From positions 1 to 39,816 of the IMG/VR virus record IMGVR_UViG_3300048922_000121: DNA of 39,816 nt, one strand, 5' to 3'. Each line of letters begins with the position of its first letter. The stretch's first letter is position 1. The translations under genes and the position numbers were made by a program. Under the pieces are notes generated by a model that saw only the letters and a program-made list of their open reading frames with translations, ran no database searches and was not told the origin of the DNA. Below are positions 31,236 through 39,765 of this stretch, piece after piece. Source of the stretch: a virus.

Positions 31236-33824
31236 ATGTCGCTCCGAAACTGCTTGCGCTCCGCCGTCGAACAAGGCGTGATCAACTCCCGCGATGCCGA
31301 GGAGCTGCATCGGTACTATGAGGCCCGGCAGCGGACGAAGAACCCGGGCATGACGGAGGCGCAGGCGCGCGTTGCCGCCCGCGATGAAGTCGTCGCCTCG
31401 CTGCGGGCCGACGCCAAGGAAGCGCGCCGGCGGGCGCTGCTCTCCGAAGCCAGGCGCAAAGAGAATGCCGCCTTCGTGGAAGACTATCGCAACCTCAAGG
31501 GCAAGCCGGACAAGCTCGACGCGGTGCTCTCGCTGATGATCCACAATGGCTATAAGGGCACGCAATCCATGGCCGGCAAGGCCAACGCGATCATTGCCAT
31601 GGCGCAACGCGATCTCGCCGAGGCTATGCACCATTTCCGCAGATCTCGCGTCGCCGGCCGCCATATCAACAAAGTCGACCTGCCCGACCTGGTGCGCGCC
31701 CTGCACAAGGAGCCGACGGGCAACGGCACGGCCAAAGCGATGGGCAATGCGGTGCGCAACGTCTTCGAGGATCTGCGCCAGCGCTTCAATGCAGCCGGCG
31801 GCAATATCCCCAAGCGCGAGGATCACGGCCTGCCGCATAGCCACGATCGCTCAAGCATTCGAGATCTCGGCTACCTCGGCCGCACGAAGTTCGGCGGAAA
31901 GCGCTTCGACATGGATCTCGCCCGGACGCGCTGGAAGGAATTCATCTCGCCGCTGCTCGACGCCGAGCAGATGACCAATCCGCGCACCGGCGAAGTCATC
32001 GGCGCCGACAATCTCGACGCCAGCCTCGATTACGTGTTCGACAGCATTATGTCGGACGGATGGGCGCATCGGCGTCCGGAGGCGCGCAAGTTCGGGACGG
32101 GAAATGTCGCCAGCCGCTACCAGGACAGCCGCTTTCTGATCTTTCGCGATGCGGAAAGCTGGCTCGGCTATAACGACAGGTTCGGCCAGTCCGACCCGAT
32201 CTCGGCGATCTTCAACCACGTCAACGGCATGGCGCGCGATATCGCGGCGATGGAGCGTTTCGGCCCCAATCCGGACGCAGCAATCGAGTGGCTGAAACAG
32301 GCCGTCCAGGTCGATATCGGCAAACGGCAGTCCGGCGCCATGAATATCGAGGGCCTGAAACTGCCTGGGCTGGATGCGGCTAAGTGGGCGGAGTATCGCG
32401 TCAACAGTCTCTGGCGGGCACTGCGCGGCCGTGAGACGGTTTTGAGCGCGCCGGCGCAATATGCCGGCGACATCCGCAACGTCGCTACAGCGGCCGCTCT
32501 CGGCTCGACCAGCATCCTTGCAGCAGTGACGGACCCGTTTGTCTCGCAAGCGGCCCGACGCCTGGCCGGTTTGCCGATCACCACGACGATGCACAAGATC
32601 GTTGGCGACCTGGTGAAGTTCGCGGCTGACAAGAGCGATGATGCTGCGATGGCCCGCAAGGCTGTGATCTGGGACGATTATCTGCACACGATGAATGAGC
32701 AGGCCCGGTTTGTCGACCAGATGTTCGGCCACGAATGGAGCCGCTACCTCGTCGATCGGGCGCTGACCTTCAACGCCCTGAAGCCATTGACGGAAGCGCG
32801 CAAGCGGATCGAGGCGGCCGCCTGGCATGACACCCTCGGCGGCCTAGCCCGCAAGGATACCGACTGGATAGACATGCCGCCGCTCCTGCAAAAGACCATG
32901 CAGGGTTTCGGCTTCACGCCTGACGACTGGCACAAGATGCGTGCCGGCATCGACGAAATGGGCTTCCTGGATCCCGGCGGCGTTTTCGACAAGACTGGCG
33001 ATCGCAACCTCGCTGAAAAATATGCCGAGATGATTGCCCAATGGGGCGAGCGATCGGTACCGGCCGGAGATCCGCGCGTCAAGAGCGTGGTGACCGGCAT
33101 TGCGCAGCGCGGCACGATCGCCGGCGAGATCCTGGACTTCGCGACCCAGTTCATGAGCTTCGGCATGTCCTTCACGGCACGCCAGCTCGAGGCGCATCAT
33201 GTCTATTCGATGATGGCGAAATCCAGCGGAGGCCGCGTCGCTCGAGGCGCCTACTACTTTGCCGCCATGGCCGTCCCTCTGACGATCGGCGCGGCCTTCT
33301 ATACGCAGGTCCTCAATGTGCTGAACGGTAAGGATCCGGAGGATATGACGACCGTGCCGTTTTGGATGAAGGCATTCGTCAAGGGCGGCGGCGGTGGCCT
33401 GTTCGCCGACTTCATCGACAAGGCAGAAAACCGCTTCGGCCAGAATTTCGCGCAAACCCTCGGCGGTATCGGCGGGGCCTTCATCGGCGACACCATGGAT
33501 CTAACGCTGCGGACCATCCAGGAGGTCATGGGCGCTGCCAATGTGAACCTGCTTGGCGGCAAACCGGCCGAAGGCAAGGATCAACCGCGAGCCGGCCGCG
33601 CTGCCGTCAAATATGTCGGCCGCTATATGCCGATCCTCGCCTCTCATCCCCTCACCCGTGCCTGGTACCGGCGAATGTTCGTCGATAATCTGCAATGGGC
33701 CGTGGATCCGGACGCGGACAAGAGCTTCAAGGCTCAAGCCGGCAAGAGCACCTGGTGGTGGAAACCGGGCGAGCTGACGCCGACCAGGCCACCGAACTTG
33801 TCTACGGCGGTCGGCCCCCAATAA
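31236..33824 (+). CDS. Large internal virion/ejection protein (gp16-like)
   Basis: 862 residues. Helical N-terminus with charged heptads (RVAARDEVVASLRADAKEAR), then long helices and a hydrophobic segment about 670-695 (YYFAAMAVPLTIGAAFYTQV) that could span a membrane, followed by a Gly-rich VKGGGGGLFADF. No transglycosylase motif was spotted. Length and membrane segment fit a T7 gp16-like channel component, though gp16 is longer. The lysozyme is in the 25530 gene instead. Confidence 0.7.
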   Translation: MSLRNCLRSAVEQGVINSRDAEELHRYYEARQRTKNPGMTEAQARVAARDEVVASLRADAKEARRRALLSEARRKENAAFVEDYRNLKGKPDKLDAVLSLMIHNGYKGTQSMAGKANAIIAMAQRDLAEAMHHFRRSRVAGRHINKVDLPDLVRALHKEPTGNGTAKAMGNAVRNVFEDLRQRFNAAGGNIPKREDHGLPHSHDRSSIRDLGYLGRTKFGGKRFDMDLARTRWKEFISPLLDAEQMTNPRTGEVIGADNLDASLDYVFDSIMSDGWAHRRPEARKFGTGNVASRYQDSRFLIFRDAESWLGYNDRFGQSDPISAIFNHVNGMARDIAAMERFGPNPDAAIEWLKQAVQVDIGKRQSGAMNIEGLKLPGLDAAKWAEYRVNSLWRALRGRETVLSAPAQYAGDIRNVATAAALGSTSILAAVTDPFVSQAARRLAGLPITTTMHKIVGDLVKFAADKSDDAAMARKAVIWDDYLHTMNEQARFVDQMFGHEWSRYLVDRALTFNALKPLTEARKRIEAAAWHDTLGGLARKDTDWIDMPPLLQKTMQGFGFTPDDWHKMRAGIDEMGFLDPGGVFDKTGDRNLAEKYAEMIAQWGERSVPAGDPRVKSVVTGIAQRGTIAGEILDFATQFMSFGMSFTARQLEAHHVYSMMAKSSGGRVARGAYYFAAMAVPLTIGAAFYTQVLNVLNGKDPEDMTTVPFWMKAFVKGGGGGLFADFIDKAENRFGQNFAQTLGGIGGAFIGDTMDLTLRTIQEVMGAANVNLLGGKPAEGKDQPRAGRAAVKYVGRYMPILASHPLTRAWYRRMFVDNLQWAVDPDADKSFKAQAGKSTWWWKPGELTPTRPPNLSTAVGPQ

Positions 33825-33906
33825 TTTTTTGTGGTTGATCGTAAGATGGCTTCCTCTCGCGCGGGCGTTGTTGTTAGGTGACGCTCTCAATAGTTGGGGG
33901 AGCAAG

Positions 33907-34182
33907 ATGAACAGGAAGATCATCGCGGCGCTGGCGCTGGTACCGCTCGCTGCATGTGTATCCACACCGCAAGGTTACTTCTATGAGGTCAAAAGCGGCC
34001 TCCGGGTCGATGCCAATCCGGCGTTGCTCACCAAGTTTCAGCAAGATCGCGCGATCTGCGACGGTGAAGCGGCAAAGTCCGGATTGGGTTCAACCGAACA
34101 GGATCGTTTTACCTACAGCAAGAATGTCAATCTCGTTTTTGATGGGTGCCTGGCCCAGCATGGATATGTCCGTAAGCCATAG
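33907..34182 (+). CDS. Putative phage-encoded lipoprotein
   Basis: A 91-residue protein with a signal peptide MNRKIIAALALVPLAAC and lipobox LAAC, Cys17 lipidated. Mature part has two more Cys (RAICDGEA, DGCLAQHGY). GGGGGAG precedes the ATG. It stands alone between ejection and tailspike genes, with an 82-base leader containing a T run after the previous stop. Candidate for a lysogenic-conversion or superinfection-exclusion lipoprotein, since phages such as T5 use one to block receptors. Its closest resemblance is to small host lipoproteins, so transfer from a host is possible. Confidence 0.75.
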   Translation: MNRKIIAALALVPLAACVSTPQGYFYEVKSGLRVDANPALLTKFQQDRAICDGEAAKSGLGSTEQDRFTYSKNVNLVFDGCLAQHGYVRKP

Positions 34183-34206
34183 CCGCACTTAACCGCGCGC
34201 GCCGGA

Positions 34207-34238
34207 CGCCATCCTACTGCAAAACTAGCAGGGTGGCG
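34207..34238 (+). promoter_or_regulatory. Hairpin covering the tailspike ribosome site
   Basis: Twelve pairs with one G-U and one mismatch (CGCCATCCTACT / AGCAGGGTGGCG), eight-base loop. The Shine-Dalgarno-like GGGTGG (34231-34236) lies in the 3' arm, three bases from the ATG at 34241 (the stem ends two bases before it). It could limit tailspike translation. Confidence 0.5.
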
Positions 34239-34240
34239 CC

Positions 34241-36982
34241 ATGGTAAATCCTTTTCCGATCCCGCGACAGCTTCGCCAGACTGACGTCTTCGTCGGCGAT
34301 GGTGGCGCAACTTATTCCGGTTTCAGCTTCAAGATTTTCGACATCGTCGACGTCCAGGTCTGGATCAAGGCTGAAGACGAAACCGCCTTCAGCCAGCAGA
34401 CGGTAACCGTCGCCAAACTCAATAACCTGCCGTTTGATGATTTTTCGGTGACGTTCTTGTCAGGGCAGCCGAACACGACAGATATCGTCGTGCGCTCCGC
34501 CCGCGTGGCCGAGCGCACGGCCGGCGTCGACAATGGCACGCGCATCGGCATGGATGCGCTCGAGAAAGAGCTTTCTAAGCAGGCGACGGTGCTGCAGGAA
34601 GTTCGACGCGATGTCGATCGGGCTGTCATGGCTGATTTCGGCCAGGCCGGCATGACGATTGACGTCGACATTCCCGATGGCGCATCGCTCAAGAAAGAGG
34701 GCAATCGCCTCGTCCAGGGTCCCGACGTTGGTGCGGGTGACGCGGCGCTGGCGGCGGCGATCGCTACCGAGGCCGCCATTCGAGGTGCGGCGGACAGCTT
34801 GGAAGCGGCAACGAGGGCGGCGGCGGATGCAGCCGAAATCGTAATTCGTAGCGCCGCCGACACTGCGCTCGCCAGTCTTATCGGCCAGGCCGGACCGATC
34901 GAAACCGCCGTATTCGATAGCCGTCTCGCGATCTCGATGGCCAACGTCAAGCCGACGATCGGCACGATCATCGCCGGCGGCTATTCGCTCCCTGGCGACG
35001 GCGGCGTCGGGCGATATGCCCGCGTCGTCGCGCAGCCTTCTCATCCGGGCAAGGTGCAGTCTCTGGACGGCGCCTGGTGGGAGCTGCGCGACCGCGATGC
35101 CTATCCCGAACAGTTTGGGGCCAAGGCGGACGGCGTCACGGTCGATTTCGCGGCGTTTACCGACGCCCGATCCTACGTCGTCGCCAAGGGCGGCACGCTG
35201 AAACTGACTGCCGCAAAAACCTACAACAGCGGCACGACGTTCCTTTACCTCGGAGATATCGTCATCGATCCGGAGCCGGGTGCGGCGATCGTCGGCAATT
35301 TCAACCCGAACGATACTGTCGTCGTGACGCGCCAGATGCAGGTCACGATCAACACGGGGAGCGGCAACCCCTACACGATGGTGCTTTCCCCGCGTCACAA
35401 GCAGCCGATCATCGAAAAGTCCCTTTGGCTTTCCGACGCATCGATTTCGAGATCCGCTCTCAGCCCAATCAATTGCCAGACGGATCTCACGCATCATCAG
35501 TTGGCGTTTCCCGGCTCAGATACGATCACGAACAATGCCACGGGCGTCGTGGCTGACCCGACAGGTGTGGCGCTGCCGGCGCAGGCGAACGGAACCTTCC
35601 GCATTTCGCTTGCGCGCATCCGTCCCTGCGAGGAAATTACCGCCTATTTCGACAGTATCTCTTCGCCGTTTGGTCGCACCGGATTTTTCCGATGCACCAA
35701 CGGTTTCATCGTCGCATGGCTGGATAATTTTGGCCCCTTGACCGTCGGCTGGAAAGCGACCGGCGAGGCGACGGGCACAAAGAGTGGTGTCGATTGGGTG
35801 GGGCGTACACAGGTTCCGTTCTATACCGGCCGAGCCTCCTACATGACGCTGAGACCCTACGACTGGCAGACGGTCGGTGTGCTGATCTCAGATAAGGAAG
35901 TATGGCGGGGCAAGATCGGCGGTGCCCTGCCTGCATCGCTGGGCGCCGTTTATCGTGCCGGCTTTGGTGTCATAAACAGCAGCGGCTACGTGACCGTTGG
36001 CAATTGGACGCGGCGCACCGGGCTTACCGCCGTTTCCGGCCTCCAGCCGATCGGCATGCTGCTATTCGGCGACAGCCTCATGGAGGCATGGCACATGGCG
36101 CTGCCGAGGCAATTGCGCGAAGCGCTCTATAACAGCTGCGGCATGCGGGCGGATATCACCGGCAATTATGCGCTCGGCGGTCAGACCTCGGCACAACAGC
36201 TTGCCACGCTGACGGCGAACGGCGTCCCTGCAGGCACGACGGTCGCGGTTGCTACGCTAGGAGGCAACGACGAACAAACCGGCGTCGCGATCGCCACGCT
36301 GCGAACTACGTGGAGCTCCATCAAGGCGATCCTCGATGCTGCCGGCGTCAAGCTGCATTTCATACTCACCGACCTGCCCTATACGACGGTAGAAGCGCCT
36401 GGTCACGGCAGCGATTTTGGCAACTATCTCAACCACCATCTCTATCGCACGGCGATGATGCGCTGGGCAGCGGACAACGGCGTCACCGTCACGCAATCCA
36501 ATCAAGGCATCCCGCCGCAGGTTCCGTCCTATCTGGGCACGGATGACGAAGTTCTGCGCGACAACGTGCATTGGTCGCCCATGTCGATGCGCACGATCGC
36601 CGTGCAGGCCGCCTACGACATCGCCGGGTTGTTTGCGCCGTCTTACAAGAAGGCGCTCGATCCCATAGCGTTGCCCGCAAGCGCCTATATGAACAGCTGG
36701 ACGGATGGCACCTCCCCGGTTCGCATGTCGATCAATGCCGAAGGATGGGTGCGCCTGTCCGGCAGCATCACCAAGGCATCCGGCGTTTCCGACCAGAGCG
36801 TCCTGCAGATGTTCTCGGAGTTCGCCCCGCAGTACGAGATCATCGAACCCGCCGCCTCGCTGTCCAGCGGTGAAACCGTTCGCGTCGGCGTCACGACCGC
36901 CGGCGTCGTCTACGTCAATGGTACTCAGGCCGGCGATACGACCATCTGGCTCGACGGCGTGACCTGGAAGATGGCGGCCTAG
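34241..36982 (+). CDS. Tailspike/tail fibre with SGNH esterase domain
   Basis: A 913-residue receptor-binding protein. The N-terminal 130 residues (FPIPRQLRQTDVFVGDGGAT) should attach to the tail. A coiled-coil/Ala-rich stretch follows (about 165-215), then a pectate-lyase-like start YPEQFGAKADGVTVDFAAFT at 285-330. Residues about 600-780 are an SGNH hydrolase: Ser612 in FGDSLMEA, Gly near 646 in ALGGQT, Asn676 in GGND, Asp774 and His777 in DNVHWSP. All four blocks are present, so active deacetylation of a surface polysaccharide is likely. A C-terminal beta domain follows. Confidence 0.85.
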   Translation: MVNPFPIPRQLRQTDVFVGDGGATYSGFSFKIFDIVDVQVWIKAEDETAFSQQTVTVAKLNNLPFDDFSVTFLSGQPNTTDIVVRSARVAERTAGVDNGTRIGMDALEKELSKQATVLQEVRRDVDRAVMADFGQAGMTIDVDIPDGASLKKEGNRLVQGPDVGAGDAALAAAIATEAAIRGAADSLEAATRAAADAAEIVIRSAADTALASLIGQAGPIETAVFDSRLAISMANVKPTIGTIIAGGYSLPGDGGVGRYARVVAQPSHPGKVQSLDGAWWELRDRDAYPEQFGAKADGVTVDFAAFTDARSYVVAKGGTLKLTAAKTYNSGTTFLYLGDIVIDPEPGAAIVGNFNPNDTVVVTRQMQVTINTGSGNPYTMVLSPRHKQPIIEKSLWLSDASISRSALSPINCQTDLTHHQLAFPGSDTITNNATGVVADPTGVALPAQANGTFRISLARIRPCEEITAYFDSISSPFGRTGFFRCTNGFIVAWLDNFGPLTVGWKATGEATGTKSGVDWVGRTQVPFYTGRASYMTLRPYDWQTVGVLISDKEVWRGKIGGALPASLGAVYRAGFGVINSSGYVTVGNWTRRTGLTAVSGLQPIGMLLFGDSLMEAWHMALPRQLREALYNSCGMRADITGNYALGGQTSAQQLATLTANGVPAGTTVAVATLGGNDEQTGVAIATLRTTWSSIKAILDAAGVKLHFILTDLPYTTVEAPGHGSDFGNYLNHHLYRTAMMRWAADNGVTVTQSNQGIPPQVPSYLGTDDEVLRDNVHWSPMSMRTIAVQAAYDIAGLFAPSYKKALDPIALPASAYMNSWTDGTSPVRMSINAEGWVRLSGSITKASGVSDQSVLQMFSEFAPQYEIIEPAASLSSGETVRVGVTTAGVVYVNGTQAGDTTIWLDGVTWKMAA

Positions 36983-37049
36983 CCGAGCGCGCATTTGACG
37001 GCGCCCGGTGGCCGATAAACTCGGCTCCGATCATCACCGGAGCCGCTTC

Positions 37050-38126
37050 ATGTTCAACGCAACCGTCCTCGCCGCCATCCGATCGGTCGCCCTCGACCAT
37101 CACATTGAGCCCGCCGCCCTGTCCGCCGTCGTCGACACCGAGAGCGACGGCGTTGCCTTCACCACGGTCCAGGGCGTCGACATGCCGCTGATCCGGATCG
37201 AAGGCCATTATTTCGATCGGCTGGTGCCGGCCGACAAACAGGCCGCAGCGCGCGCCGCCGGCCTCGCCTCGCCGACATCAGGCGCGATCAAGAACCCAAA
37301 GAGCCAGGAGGATCGCTATCGCATGTTCTCGCGCATGTGCGATATCGACAAGCCGGCCGCCATCATGTCCTGCAGCTGGGGCGTCGGCCAGGTGATGGGT
37401 GCGCACTGGGAGGCGCTTAACTTCGTCTCTGCCGAGGCATTCCGTGCCTTCGTGATCGCCAGTGTTGGCAACCAGGTCGAAGTCATGGTGCGCTTCATCG
37501 AGCGCAACGGCCTGGTAGACGAGATCGCGCGGCGAGACTGGGCCGGCTTTGCGCGTGGCTACAACGGGCCGAACTACAAAGCAAACGCCTATGATACGAA
37601 ACTGGCGCAAACCTTCGCGGCCTATGGCGGTCGCGGTTCGATCTCGCCGGCGGCCGGCATGTTGCGCATGGGATCGTCCGGCGCTGGCGTGCGAGAGCTG
37701 CAGGCGCTGCTCATTCGTGCTGGCGCTACGATCAAGGTCGACGGCGATTATGGTCCCTCCACCCGCGACGCCGTCCGGGCGTTCCAGCAGTCCAGGAGCC
37801 TGACCGTCGACGGCGTTGCTGGTCCGGAAGTCCAGACCGCTTTGAAGGCCTACCAGGTAACGCCTGGTGAGAAGCCTGGCGCCTTGCCGGTCGCGGAAGT
37901 GCCGGCGGTGAAAAAGGCTGCAATCGCGATGACGCCCGTTGCCCTGCTATCGACGATGCGCGGGCAGATCTCCGACGCGGCTACCCAAATGACGGGAACC
38001 GGCCTTCACGCGGCCGACGTTGTCTCGTCAGCGCTTCTCGGTCTCGCCGCACTCATCGGCGTCGGCCTGACCGCTTACGCGCTCTACGGCTGGTACAAAT
38101 CGACGAAGACGGTGGAGCAAGGCTGA
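37050..38126 (+). CDS. Endolysin: N-acetylmuramidase, PG-binding domain and C-terminal membrane helix
   Basis: 358 residues. Residues 20-192 resemble an N-acetylmuramidase (DUF3380): Glu51 in IRIEGHYF as the likely catalytic residue, CSWGVGQVMGAHW and ARGYNGPNY. Residues 203-268 are a peptidoglycan-binding module (GSSGAGVRELQALLIRAGAT, VDGDYGPSTRDAVRAFQQSR). Residues about 324-348 (VVSSALLGLAALIGVGLTAY) form a C-terminal transmembrane helix. The ATG at 37050 has GGAG eight bases before it; an in-frame ATG at 37008 lacks this. Confidence 0.85.
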   Translation: MFNATVLAAIRSVALDHHIEPAALSAVVDTESDGVAFTTVQGVDMPLIRIEGHYFDRLVPADKQAAARAAGLASPTSGAIKNPKSQEDRYRMFSRMCDIDKPAAIMSCSWGVGQVMGAHWEALNFVSAEAFRAFVIASVGNQVEVMVRFIERNGLVDEIARRDWAGFARGYNGPNYKANAYDTKLAQTFAAYGGRGSISPAAGMLRMGSSGAGVRELQALLIRAGATIKVDGDYGPSTRDAVRAFQQSRSLTVDGVAGPEVQTALKAYQVTPGEKPGALPVAEVPAVKKAAIAMTPVALLSTMRGQISDAATQMTGTGLHAADVVSSALLGLAALIGVGLTAYALYGWYKSTKTVEQG

Positions 38127-38383
38127 TGACGGCGCTGGTCTGGCTTTTCCTGAAAAAGAACTGGCTGCCGATCGCCATCGGCCTCTCCGTCCTGGTCGCT
38201 GCCGGCGGCCTGTATTTCAAAGGTAGGGCGGACGGTCGGGCGATCGAGGCGGCCGAAACAAAGCAGGCGACCTTCGATCAGCTCAAGGAAAGGAATGCTA
38301 CCGATGCAAAGGTTCAAAAGATGTCTGATCCTGATCTGTGTCGGGCTATCGGCGGCGAGCTGCGCGGCGACCGGTGCGAGTGA
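38126..38383 (+). CDS. Inner-membrane spanin (Rz-like)
   Basis: 85 residues. N-terminal basic residues then a helix about 12-31 (LPIAIGLSVLVAAGGLYFKG) leave the C-terminus outside. The periplasmic part (AAETKQATFDQLKERNATDA) is a coiled-coil-like helix. Its last 89 bases overlap, in another frame, an Rz1-like lipoprotein. The pair would fuse the membranes in the final lysis step. Confidence 0.8.
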   Translation: MTALVWLFLKKNWLPIAIGLSVLVAAGGLYFKGRADGRAIEAAETKQATFDQLKERNATDAKVQKMSDPDLCRAIGGELRGDRCE

Positions 38384-38516
38384 CGGCGCCGGTTATGCCG
38401 CGCTGCATCCCAGCTCGGCAACCCGCGCATTCATCTTTGCCAACGACCGCCCGTTCGTCCAGGAAGTCGCCGCACACAACGTCCAGTGTGGCAAGGATCC
38501 TATGTGCCGGAAATGA
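38295..38516 (+). CDS. Outer-membrane spanin lipoprotein (Rz1-like)
   Basis: 73 residues, out of frame within the Rz-like gene and running past it. MLPMQRFKRCLILICVGLSA is a signal peptide with AAS-Cys at residue 23 as lipobox. The mature part is short (ATGASDGAGYAALHPSSATR), ending CGKDPMCRK. Start at 38295 or 38304, both near AAGGAAAGGA. The overlapping arrangement matches classic embedded spanin genes. Confidence 0.75.
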   Translation: MLPMQRFKRCLILICVGLSAASCAATGASDGAGYAALHPSSATRAFIFANDRPFVQEVAAHNVQCGKDPMCRK

Positions 38517-38526
38517 AGGACACGCC

Positions 38527-38955
38527 GTGATTGACGAAAGCGGAGACGCCGAAATGCAGATCCCGGAACGCGCGAGAAAGCTAGGCGCAAACTTCAACAC
38601 ATTCGTCATGGTCGCGATGGGTGTGCTCTCGATCGCCTCGTCGGTTGGCACCAGCGTTTGGGTGACGGCGAACAAGAGCCGCGACATCGAGGACCTGCAG
38701 AATTGGCGGACCGATACGAAAACGGTGCTTGCAGCCCTCACCGAGCGCGTGCGCACGACTGAAGACAAGCAGCAGGCCATCGACGGCCGGATCGACAATC
38801 TCAACTATCGCGCCAATATCAGCGAACAGAACCTCGCCGGCATAACGGGATCCATCAAGGATCTTAGCTCGAGCGTCAACGAGCTGACAGGCGACGTGAA
38901 GGTGGTTCGCGAGATCCTGCAGCGGCAGGACCGGCAAGCCGCGAGCCCGCGCTAG
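38527..38955 (+). CDS. Single-helix membrane protein of the lysis region (holin candidate)
   Basis: 142 residues with a GTG start six bases after AAGGA. A transmembrane helix spans about 24-46 (FNTFVMVAMGVLSIASSVGT) after a basic N-terminus. The rest is hydrophilic and coiled-coil-like (TERVRTTEDKQQAIDGRIDN, LSSSVNELTGDVKVVREILQ). One-helix proteins beside endolysin and spanin genes can act as holins, but the long soluble domain makes this tentative. The stop overlaps the convergent gene (CTAG). Confidence 0.6.
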   Translation: MIDESGDAEMQIPERARKLGANFNTFVMVAMGVLSIASSVGTSVWVTANKSRDIEDLQNWRTDTKTVLAALTERVRTTEDKQQAIDGRIDNLNYRANISEQNLAGITGSIKDLSSSVNELTGDVKVVREILQRQDRQAASPR

Positions 38956-39500
38956 CGTTTCTCATTCCTGTAGATGAAGATGGCCCAGCCGCGCCTTTCG
39001 CAGTGCTTGCACTTCAAGAGCTTTTCCAGATCTGTCGTCTTTGCGTCTCTGCCGTATTTGCGCGCAAGGGCGCGCAGATCGACATAGTGCATCCGGCCGC
39101 ACCGGCATTTGCCGAATACGATCTCCCATTCCGCAATCCCGTCCAGGGTTCTGTCGCCAAGCTCGAGGTATCCGCGCGGCACCTTTACCTCGGGCGTCCA
39201 TTCTATTTTCTGGAAGGCCTTCCACGCCGGCGCCATCTTGCACCGGTCCCATCCTGTCTTCGCGTGATCGAGGCAGCCGGCAGCCTTCGATACGACATCG
39301 GGCAGGCTCTTGACGCTGATATCGCCAAGGACTTTCAGCATAGAGTTGACGTCGTAGTTTTTAGCCTTGCCGCACCTGGAGCAGTTGAAGCAAGCGATTT
39401 CATCTTTGTGATAGGACAGCCACTCAATGCTGTCTGTCCATTTCGACAGCTCTTCCATGCGGACACGCCTCTGCTCAAGGTCTTCAATGTCGCATGCCAC
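38952..39500 (-). CDS. Zinc-ribbon protein opposite the late genes
   Basis: 182 residues, convergent with the lysis cassette. Three CxxC pairs: FNCSRCGKAK, FGKCRCGRMH and LLKCKHCERR. The C-terminal part CGRMHYVDLRALARKYGRDA, then KTTDLEKLLKCKHC resembles a zinc-binding module recurring in alphaproteobacterial proteins. It uses a GTG at 39500 after GAGGCGGG. A lone gene next to attR with reversed orientation is typical of a lysogenic-conversion (moron) gene expressed from the prophage. Function unknown. Confidence 0.7.
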   Translation of the reverse strand: MACDIEDLEQRRVRMEELSKWTDSIEWLSYHKDEIACFNCSRCGKAKNYDVNSMLKVLGDISVKSLPDVVSKAAGCLDHAKTGWDRCKMAPAWKAFQKIEWTPEVKVPRGYLELGDRTLDGIAEWEIVFGKCRCGRMHYVDLRALARKYGRDAKTTDLEKLLKCKHCERRGWAIFIYRNEKR

Positions 39501-39578
39501 GCGGGCCCGCCTCGCCCGATCGCCGGAACATGATCCAGCTCGAGGAAAATTTCAAGGTCTTAGATCAGATCGCCGGCC

Positions 39579-39645
39579 GTGCGATCTTTGTGCGACCGTC
39601 GTGCGATATTTTCCGGGCAGGTCGCACGTCGCAAAATAGGTCGCA
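39579..39645. repeat. Six TGCGAY sites near attR
   Basis: Direct copies of GTGCGAY begin at 39579, 39590 and 39601, exactly 11 bp apart. Inverted copies (GTCGCA) start at 39621, 39628 and 39640. The array lies about 45-110 bp inside attR and upstream of the minus-strand gene. Integrase arm-type binding sites or an operator for that gene are the two main readings. Confidence 0.75.
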
Positions 39646-39689
39646 AAATTATGTGGTTGGGGGAAATCCGAGTGGTTTCAGGATGATGA

Positions 39690-39765
<76 letters not shown>

